The translations under genes and the position numbers were made by a program. A stretch of 49,427 nucleotides of DNA. Origin: CAYWRO01 sp964460345. GTDB lineage: Bacteria > Planctomycetota > Phycisphaerae > Phycisphaerales > UBA1924. The first letter of the stretch is position 1; each line of letters begins with the position of its first letter. The notes beneath the pieces were generated by a model. The model was not told the DNA's origin and ran no database searches. It worked only from the letters and a program-made list of their open reading frames with translations. The stretch covers positions 1 through 49,427 of the forward strand of contig CAYWRO010000023.1 of the NCBI GenBank assembly GCA_964460345.1, written 5' to 3'. This document shows, one piece after another, positions 40,935-47,092 of the stretch.

Positions 40935-41010
40935 AAACCTGCTCCGGGGGGTGAAACGGATCGCCCCCCTCGCGAGGCATGATACCCGAATGGCTTACAC
41001 GCAAAACGAA

Positions 41011-41038
41011 AGCGGGCGCACCGCGTGGTGCGCCCGCT
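41011..41038 (-). terminator. Rho-independent terminator after tsf
   Basis: A perfect 12-bp stem (41011-41022 with 41027-41038), loop GCGT, followed on the minus strand by TTCGTTTTGC. It starts about 28 nt after the tsf stop codon. Confidence 0.8.
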
Positions 41039-41065
41039 CTGGGTCTTTCAAATGGGAATCTCTGC

Positions 41066-41872
41066 TCAGGCGGTCTGGCCGACCTGCCAGCGCTGGAAGC
41101 TCAGCAGCTTGCCGCCGCCGACGATGTCCTTGACCTTCTTCGAGGGGTCGATGACGAACGGCTGCTCGACGAGGGCGACCTCCTCGTAGAACTTGCGCAT
41201 GCCGCCCTCGACGATCTTCTCAGCGATCTCACGCGGCTTGCCGGACTCCATGGCCTGTTCCGTGCGGAAGCGCTTCTCCTTCTCGACGACCTCGGCAGGG
41301 ATCTCGTCGGGTGAAACGCCCAGCGGCGTGGGATGAGCCGCGGCGATGTGCATGCAGACCTGGTTGAGTGTGTCACGGTTGACGTCGCCCTCGGCCTCCA
41401 GCAGCACGCCGGTCTTCCAGTCGTGATGCAGGTACGAGCCGACGGTCGCAGCGCTCATCTTGACGCCTCGCGCGTAGGAGATGTTCTCGCCCGTCGTGAT
41501 CCGCAGGTCGTCGATGATCGCGATCATCTCTTCAGTGACCGTCACCGGGCCGGCATCGGCGTTAAGCGCGAGTTCCGCGATGCGCTGCGCGCCACTGCGG
41601 ACCTTCTCACTCTTGGCCGTGAAGTCGGTTTCGCACCGGATCTCCACCATCGCGGCGGTCGTCAGATCTGAGGCCTTCGCGATGGCGATGCATCCCTCGC
41701 CTGCCGACCGCTCAGTCCGCCCCTCCATCTTCCCCTTGAGCCTCTTGCGCAGGTTCAGCTCTGCGGCCTCCATGTCGCCGTTCGCTTCCTGCAGGGCCCG
41801 CTTGCACTCCATCATCGAAAGGCCCGTCTTGTTCCGCAGGGCCATCACTTCCTTCGCGCTGATTTCCGCCAT
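41066..41872 (-). CDS. tsf: Translation elongation factor Ts
   Basis: A 268-residue nucleotide exchange factor for EF-Tu. The N-terminal UBA-like part 'VMALRNKTGLSMMECKRALQ' and the core 'VEIRCETDFTAKSEK' minus its last residues (EF-Tu contact) are diagnostic. The C-terminal repeat and 'FVIDPSKKVKDIV' region are typical. GGAG lies 8 nt before ATG 41872. It follows rpsB, the classical order, with an unusually long 214-nt spacer (41873-42086) that contains two small hairpins (42006-42025 and 42064-42080) but no obvious terminator. Confidence 0.97.
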   Translation of the reverse strand: MAEISAKEVMALRNKTGLSMMECKRALQEANGDMEAAELNLRKRLKGKMEGRTERSAGEGCIAIAKASDLTTAAMVEIRCETDFTAKSEKVRSGAQRIAELALNADAGPVTVTEEMIAIIDDLRITTGENISYARGVKMSAATVGSYLHHDWKTGVLLEAEGDVNRDTLNQVCMHIAAAHPTPLGVSPDEIPAEVVEKEKRFRTEQAMESGKPREIAEKIVEGGMRKFYEEVALVEQPFVIDPSKKVKDIVGGGKLLSFQRWQVGQTA

Positions 41873-42086
41873 TGCAGGTCTCCGCGTGGCATCACCCAGT
41901 TCAGGCGATGCGGGCTTGGACGCCGTGCAAGCCGGCGCCTGGCCCGATGAGGTTTCTTAGAGCCGCGTGGCCGACGCGTTGCGCCGGCGCGGCTCCCGTG
42001 CTCGCATCGGATCAGCCGATCCGATTCCATCTATCGCGTGTTGCAGCCCGTAGAGGCCGCGGTCCTGAAGGAACTTCAGGAATGTC

Positions 42087-42959
42087 TCAGGACTTCTGAC
42101 CGGCCGCTTCCGCCTCGGGGACGCGGGTCACGGGCGCATCGCCCAGGTTGCCTTCATCGTCGCCGCCGCGGGACTCGCCCTCTTCATCGGAGCGGAACTG
42201 AGCGCGGCGGCTGCGGCGCGGGCGTCCGGCCTGCTCAGCGGAATCCTCGCCTTCGGCCTTTTCAGAGGCGGCGGGGCGGGCCTGCTTGCCGTCGTTGATC
42301 GCCAGGCAGATCTCGCGGACCACCACGTCGATGGAGCGCATCGAGTCGTCGTTGCCGGGGATGGCGATGTCGGTCAGGGCCGGGTCGCCGTCGGTGTCGA
42401 TCAGGCAGATGGTCGGAATGCCGAGCTTGCGGGCTTCCTTCAGCGCCGTGGACTCGCGGCCGACGTCGATGACAACGAGCGCGCCCGGCAGCTTGTGCAT
42501 GTTGCGGATGCCCTCGAGGTTGCGCTTGATCTTGCGCATCTCGCGGCGGAGCTGGCTCTCCATCTTCTTGGAGTAGGACTGGAAGTTGTCCTGCGCCTCG
42601 ATCGCCTCCAGTTCCTCCAGCCGCTTGAGCCGGGAGCGGATCGTCCGGAAGTTCGTGAGTGTGCCGCCGAGCCAGCGCTCCGTGACGTAGTGCATCTTCA
42701 CGTCCGCCACGCGCTGCTCGATCACTGAGCGAGCCTGCCGCTTCGTGCCGACGAAGCAGATGTCCTTGCCGCCGGCGACCGTTTCGCGGACGAACTTCTT
42801 GGCAAGCAGGAGACCCTTGACGGTCTCCTTGATGTCGATGATGTGAATGCCGTTGCGCTTGCCGTAGATGTACGGGGCCATCTTCGGGTTCCAGCCGCTG
42901 GAGCGCTGGCCGAAGTGAATGCCGGCTTCGACGAGATCCTTGACGAGTGAACTGGCCAT
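42087..42959 (-). CDS. rpsB: 30S ribosomal protein S2
   Basis: A 290-residue protein. 'LVEAGIHFGQRSSGWNPKM' and 'YGKRNGIHIIDIKETV' mark the N-terminus; 'ERWLGGTLTNFRTI' and 'LPGALVVIDVGRESTALKEA' follow; 'GIPTICLIDTDGDPALTDIAI' spans the conserved Asp loop. The C-terminal ~55 residues are an acidic, disordered extension (Glu, Asp, Gly, Arg), longer than in most bacteria. ATG 42959 is fixed by the conserved start 'MASSLVKDLVEAG'. A good promoter lies about 240 nt upstream, leaving a long leader; S2 leaders are often autoregulatory. Confidence 0.97.
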   Translation of the reverse strand: MASSLVKDLVEAGIHFGQRSSGWNPKMAPYIYGKRNGIHIIDIKETVKGLLLAKKFVRETVAGGKDICFVGTKRQARSVIEQRVADVKMHYVTERWLGGTLTNFRTIRSRLKRLEELEAIEAQDNFQSYSKKMESQLRREMRKIKRNLEGIRNMHKLPGALVVIDVGRESTALKEARKLGIPTICLIDTDGDPALTDIAIPGNDDSMRSIDVVVREICLAINDGKQARPAASEKAEGEDSAEQAGRPRRSRRAQFRSDEEGESRGGDDEGNLGDAPVTRVPEAEAAGQKS

Positions 42960-43201
42960 GTGGGCACCAAACCTTTCAACAGCGACACCGGCGGAAACCC
43001 GGATCGGAAGGCACGGGGCACCGCAGCCCGCACCAGTGGCCCCGCCCAAGGGCGCTTCATAAACCGGGAGGATGACCACGCCCCCGCGCCGTGCACAACG
43101 ACGGCGGCCCCCCCGGACCATCCTCATTTGTACCTGGACGCCTCGCCCGCGAACTGACGCGAGCCCCGGCGCTCGGCCGCCGATCCACGGCCGAACGGGT
43201 G

Positions 43202-43229
43202 AGTATAACAAGCCCGATCCGCTCGGCAA
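43202..43229 (-). promoter_or_regulatory. Sigma-70-type promoter for rpsB-tsf
   Basis: On the minus strand, TTGCCG (43224-43229) and TATACT (43202-43207) are separated by 16 nt. Transcription would start near 43195 and give a leader of about 235 nt before rpsB. In sequence this GC-rich such a pair is rare, and it stands before a gene expected to be strongly expressed. Confidence 0.6.
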
Positions 43230-43308
43230 GCTGGGCCCCGGCCTCAATCCGGGGGTAGGCGGAGTTGGCGGCGCTTTCGGAATCGCCCAAAGTGGGGGGG
43301 GGGTGAAA

Positions 43309-43338
43309 GCCGCCGCGGCCGTGAGTGGCCCCGGCGGC
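43309..43338 (-). terminator. Probable terminator after the pilin-like gene
   Basis: A 12-bp GC stem with one mismatch (43309-43320 with 43327-43338) and a 6-nt loop, about 45 nt after the stop codon. The minus-strand tail is TTTCACCCCC with a run of ten C (plus strand G 43294-43303), so the U tract is short. It would separate the pilin-like gene from rpsB. Confidence 0.45.
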
Positions 43339-43383
43339 GCTGCCCCGGCAAGGGGGCGTGAAGGAGCGGCTCATCAGGTGGGG

Positions 43384-44352
43384 TCAGTCGTTCCACTCAT
43401 CGATGGTCGCGGACGAGGGGGAGGCATTAACCCGGCTGTAGGGGCGCAGGTAGATGTTGGCTCGGGTGGCGATTTCGTTGGCGCCGCCCGAGCCCGAAGC
43501 TTCATTGATCTCGTCCAGAAAGAGGTTGTCGGGGCGGGTCCGGCCGGAACCACTTTGCTGGTACGTGAGGCCGTGCGGGTAGGGCGTGGTCTCGAAGGTG
43601 ACGTGGCCGTCGTTGTAGCCGATGTTGCCCTCCCAGCTCTTCCTGGGGCCGTGAATGAGGAGGGTGTAAGAGGTTTCACCGGTTTCGCCGGGGGCGAGCT
43701 GCCATTGGCCGGTGGCCGAGGCGTTCGTGAGGAGGTAGACCGGGCCGCGGTTTCCGAAGACGGCTTCGGTGGTGGAGAAGGTGTTGGACCACAGCTTGCG
43801 GCGTTTCCCGAAGGGGGGGATGTGGGCATAGGAGTTGTTGCTGATCCCGGGTGTGTGCTTCGTGTCGCCGGTGTCTTCCGGGGTGCCGGCGAAGCCGGGA
43901 TCCCAGAAGGCCCGGGCGGGATCGGGCGCGAAGTTGGGCTGGTCGAACTGATAGGTGCGGAGGATGGCGACCTGGCTGCCGTTGGCCTCGGCGGGGCTTA
44001 CGGCCAGCTCGGTGCTGATCGCGCCCGAGGCAATGAGGATGGAGAGGATGTTGCCGGTGGTGTCCTTGGTCGATCCGGCGAGGGAGGAGGAGGCGTCGCC
44101 CGGGTCGAGGCGGCTGGGGAGGGGGTAGTTGTCCTCGCTGGCCAGGGCGTGGGCAACCATCGCCTGGATGACGTTGCGGACCTGCGTGCCGTCCTTGATG
44201 CGCCGCGCGGCGTCGCGCGCTGCGCCGAGGGCGGGGAGCAGGATGCTGATGAGAAGGGCGATGATCGCGATGACGACGAGGAGTTCGATGAGCGTGAATG
44301 CGCCCTGGTCGAGAGAACGTGAGGTGTGCAACTGGGTTTTATTGACTCGCAT
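43384..44352 (-). CDS. Prepilin-type secreted/pseudopilin-like protein with C-terminal 'DGHV' motif
   Basis: A 322-residue protein. AGGAGA stands 6 nt before ATG 44352. After the leader ending 'SLDQGA', 'FTLIELLVVIAIIALLISIL' is a full prepilin signature; 'LPALGAARDAARRI' continues the pilin helix. The rest is a large non-pilin domain ending in 'GNIGYNDGHVTFE', similar to the 'DGHV' element of the H-X9-DG proteins that planctomycetes encode in dozens of copies. It stands alone and is not in the pilus operon. Its role is unknown; surface or periplasmic display is likely. Confidence 0.85.
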   Translation of the reverse strand: MRVNKTQLHTSRSLDQGAFTLIELLVVIAIIALLISILLPALGAARDAARRIKDGTQVRNVIQAMVAHALASEDNYPLPSRLDPGDASSSLAGSTKDTTGNILSILIASGAISTELAVSPAEANGSQVAILRTYQFDQPNFAPDPARAFWDPGFAGTPEDTGDTKHTPGISNNSYAHIPPFGKRRKLWSNTFSTTEAVFGNRGPVYLLTNASATGQWQLAPGETGETSYTLLIHGPRKSWEGNIGYNDGHVTFETTPYPHGLTYQQSGSGRTRPDNLFLDEINEASGSGGANEIATRANIYLRPYSRVNASPSSATIDEWND

Positions 44353-44611
44353 GGGAGTCTCCTGTCTTGAATGTGTGCGCGGGGATCGCGCCCTGGTGGA
44401 CGCGCCCGCCCTTGAGACCGCGATGGAGCGTGGGCGGGAGCCGCAACCGTTCGACACCGCTTCGCGTTGCGTGCGCGGAGACCGCGCCAGCGCGGCGAAG
44501 CACGCTGTTTGCTCCGGATCCCTCGTTGTCTGCTTTGCGGCGTGATCGCGCACCGGTGTGAGCGGTTGCGCTAACTCGCGTCCGCGCAGCACAACGCCGC
44601 GGGAAGGAGCG

Positions 44612-44782
44612 TCAGGATGTCGGCGGGGATTGTGAGGACTCGTCGCTCGATGAGCCGGCGGTGGTGATCACCGCCATGACGACGAAAGGTACAGATCCGA
44701 GTTCGCACAACGCCGCCAAGAGCCATGGACACGCGCGTGTCGTTCGAGATGTCTCCCCTTCCCCCTGTAGATTCTTCGGCAT
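44612..44782 (-). CDS. Possible 56-residue membrane peptide
   Basis: From ATG 44782 the frame encodes a polar N-terminus, one hydrophobic stretch 'WLLAALCELGSVPFVVMAVI' (residues ~20-39) and a Ser/Asp/Glu-rich tail. The second half has GC-rich third positions, as in real genes here; the first half does not. There is no clear ribosome binding site. It is in the same direction as the pilin-like gene 260 nt downstream. A chance frame is as likely as a gene. Confidence 0.3.
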   Translation of the reverse strand: MPKNLQGEGETSRTTRACPWLLAALCELGSVPFVVMAVITTAGSSSDESSQSPPTS

Positions 44783-45427
44783 GGCGATGAGAGCGGTTGC
44801 AGGAAACCTGGAATGACGCACCGGGGCCGCGAGGCCCCGGCGCGCCGGGTGGATGCGCACGACGCTTCCGTGATGGGAACTCGAGGTGTCGGCCATTGCC
44901 CGGGCCGGCGGGAGCGGATCAGGTGAGTCGATCGGCTTGCTTTGCAGATCTGCATTGGACGCGTCCATTTGTTGTCCAAACCTTGGTCCGGACGGTTAAG
45001 GGGTTTTCGGAGTTGGTCAGGAACGATGGAAGGCCTTCCGTAATTGGCTGCGCGGTACGGCTCGGGCGCGCAGATGGCGCCGTTTTGACGCGTGCGTTCG
45101 GCGCATGTGGTGCGGAGTACTTGAGTTACGATTTTTGAAATTTTTCGATTCGCCGGGTGTGCAAGCGACAGGTCTGCGCGCGCAAAGCATGCCGCAATTG
45201 GCGCGGGATCAACGATTGTCACGAACTCCTGCGCGCCCGCACCGCTGCGCCGCGGAGTACCGCGGCGAGCGGTGGCACCCGAACGTTCACCGCGTTCGAC
45301 CAAACTGCCCTCGGGCGGACGTGGCGGCGGAATCGAATCCATTCGATCTCACGCTCGACCACCTCCGGTAAACTCGACCGTCGACCGGATCGAGGTTCGG
45401 TCAGGTTCTTCCGTGCGCGCGGGTCGC

Positions 45428-45451
45428 ACCGAGGTTGGGTACAACCTCGGT
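45428..45451. promoter_or_regulatory. Perfect 24-bp operator-like palindrome
   Basis: Inverted repeats ACCGAGGTTG and CAACCTCGGT with spacer GGTA, about 175 nt before the SUMF1-domain gene. A related half-site (GAGGTTCGGT) occurs near 45393. The symmetry and size suit a dimeric repressor or activator; a transcribed hairpin is also possible. Confidence 0.4.
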
Positions 45452-45625
45452 GGCACGACGTCGGCTGATCCTGGCTGCCATTCTGCCAGCTCCAAGGGAT
45501 TACAGATTCGCCACCGACCCGGAACCTGGAAGAGATAAGAGCTTTGTCTCGGATTGGCTTGCCACGGCCTACACGACGGGGTACGTTGACTCCACGAGCG
45601 AGAGAGAGCCCAGGAGGACCGCGTC

Positions 45626-46756
45626 ATGTCCCACGAGTTTTCAGAGGTGTGCGCCAGGGTTTCTCCTGGCGCGGGAGACCAGCCAGGACGATTGCGGAGC
45701 GCTGCCGCGGCGATCGTGTTATCGGTCTGTGGTGCTTGCGGGGTGCTTGTGGCGCCGGTGGGGGCGGGGATCGACCCGGTGTCCGGGATTGACTTCGTTC
45801 ACATCACCGACCCCGGCAACGTCCCGTGGCCAGGCAACGGCACCCCGGGTGACCGCGCCGTCGGCCGCGGCAGCGTCGGCTACACCTATCACATCGGCCG
45901 CCTCGAGGTCACGACAGCCCAGTGGGTCGAGTTCTTCAACGCCGCGTTCGACCGCCCGGACCCGCTGCCGTGGATCGTGGCTCCCGATTTCTGGGGGGCG
46001 ACAAGCGCGACGCCCACTACTCCAGGCGCGCAGCGATGGGCGGTTCCTGCCGGGAACGAGAACCGGCCTGTGGGCGACATCTCGTGGCGGATGGCGGCGA
46101 TGTACTGCAACTGGCTGCATAACGGCAAGTCGAGCGATCGCGCGGCGTTCATGGACGGGGCGTACGACGTGAGCACCTTTGGAACACCCGCCGGGCAGGC
46201 TGGGTTCTCGGATCAGCCTACGCACCACCCCGACGCCCGCTACTGGATTCCGACCTGGGACGAGTGGCTGAAGGCGGCGCACTACGACCCGAACAAGAAC
46301 GGGCCGGGACAGGGGGGATGGTGGGAGTACTCGATACGCAGCGATGCGCCACCAGTCGGTGCGCCACCCGGTCTTGGGGACGCGAACTTCGGCTGGCGCG
46401 CCAGCGACTACCCCGGCCAGAGCCCGTTCAGTGTCCCGCTCGGGGCGTATCCCGACGTGCAGAGCCCGTGGGGGCTGCTGGATGTTGCGGGGGGGACCAG
46501 CGAGTGGACTGAGGAGATCATAGAGATCAATACTGGATTCAGATTTCGAGCTTACGAAGGAAGCCGCTGGGGGTCTTCGCCAGGCCTAGTAGTAGGCGAC
46601 ACGATCATGTGGCCGACCGGTGCTGACTTTCCGAACATCCCCATTCTGAATTACGGGCTGAGAATCGCTTCCAGTGTGCCGACTCCTGGAGCGATGACAG
46701 GATTCATGATCCTTGCAGCCGCTTCCTGTCGGAGGAGACACAGTACGACTCAGTAG
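45626..46756 (+). CDS. Secreted SUMF1/formylglycine-generating-like protein with PEP-CTERM-like tail
   Basis: A 376-residue protein. AGGAGG lies 8 nt before ATG 45626. The N-terminus has a signal-peptide helix ('SAAAAIVLSVCGACGVLVAP', residues ~25-44). The SUMF1/C-type-lectin-like domain covers ~50-345: 'YHIGRLEVTTAQWVEFFNA', 'ISWRMAAMYCNWL', 'YWIPTWDEWLKAAHYDP', 'WGLLDVAGGTSEWTEE' and 'GLRIASSV'. The end 'VPTPGAMTGFMILAAASCRRRH' minus its last residues has the three parts of an exosortase sorting signal: a V-P-x-P-G motif, a helix, and an Arg cluster. The Cys pair of true formylglycine-generating enzymes was not recognised, so catalysis is doubtful. Probably exported and anchored or released at the cell surface. 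Confidence 0.85.
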   Translation: MSHEFSEVCARVSPGAGDQPGRLRSAAAAIVLSVCGACGVLVAPVGAGIDPVSGIDFVHITDPGNVPWPGNGTPGDRAVGRGSVGYTYHIGRLEVTTAQWVEFFNAAFDRPDPLPWIVAPDFWGATSATPTTPGAQRWAVPAGNENRPVGDISWRMAAMYCNWLHNGKSSDRAAFMDGAYDVSTFGTPAGQAGFSDQPTHHPDARYWIPTWDEWLKAAHYDPNKNGPGQGGWWEYSIRSDAPPVGAPPGLGDANFGWRASDYPGQSPFSVPLGAYPDVQSPWGLLDVAGGTSEWTEEIIEINTGFRFRAYEGSRWGSSPGLVVGDTIMWPTGADFPNIPILNYGLRIASSVPTPGAMTGFMILAAASCRRRHSTTQ

Positions 46757-46895
46757 GACTTGACGCAGTACACGATGCCCGCGGGGACAAGATTGTGCCG
46801 GGCATCGCGCCCCAGTCCCACAGACAATCGGCTGGCTCCTGATTGCTTCTCCGCCGACGCGGCCACGGAGGAGACGCGATGTCGTTCGGTCCACG

Positions 46896-46979
46896 TGCCG
46901 CGACGATCCGCCGTCCATCGACGTCTTCGACCTGCTCGCGTATCTGGACTGCTGGTTCTCCACCGATCCCTGTCAGTAA
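46896..46979 (+). pseudogene. Remnant of a dockerin-like C-terminal tail
   Basis: The codons from 46896 to TAA 46979 read 'CRDDPPSIDVFDLLAYLDCW' and on to 'FSTDPCQ'. 'IDVFDLLAYLD-WF' followed by 'DPC' is, from memory, the end of many large secreted proteins of Phycisphaerae. Upstream the frame is open only to a stop at 46761-46763 with no start codon and no matching content, so this seems to be the left-over end of a lost gene. It lies between the SUMF1-domain gene and a terminator. Confidence 0.45.
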
Positions 46980-47008
46980 CCGGCCTTGAGTTTGCGTGCA
47001 CAAGTGAG

Positions 47009-47039
47009 GCCCGCGCCGGCAGTCGGCGCGGGCTTTTTG
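47009..47039 (+). terminator. Rho-independent terminator
   Basis: A perfect 10-bp stem GCCCGCGCCG/CGGCGCGGGC (47009-47018 with 47024-47033), 5-nt loop, followed by TTTTTGTTTG. It ends transcription coming from the SUMF1-domain gene and the remnant downstream of it, before mutS. Confidence 0.92.
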
Positions 47040-47092
47040 TTTGTGGCTCGTCCGGGCGTCGCGGCGGCGGGTGAAACCCTACCCTTCTGCCC

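Larger units (their letters stand above)
44353..45625. other. 1.27-kb gene-poor region
   Basis: No frame here shows codon bias or recognisable homology except a possible 56-residue peptide at 44612-44782. The stretch is less GC-rich than the rest; an AT-rich patch (ATTTTTGAAATTTTTCG) lies near 45128-45144. A GC hairpin (44821-44828 with 44833-44840) and a perfect 10-bp inverted repeat (45428-45451) are present. I saw no consensus DnaA box. It may hold promoters in both directions, decayed genes, or replication signals (see the skew finding). Confidence 0.5.

Noticed and set aside
43294..43303. Ten-G homopolymer as a phase-variation tract
   Set aside because: It is intergenic, next to a probable terminator, and not in a coding or promoter position that would switch a gene.
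44668..45342. 224-codon minus-strand frame in the gene-poor region
   Set aside because: No ribosome binding site, no third-position bias and no recognisable motifs; it overlaps several equally poor frames.
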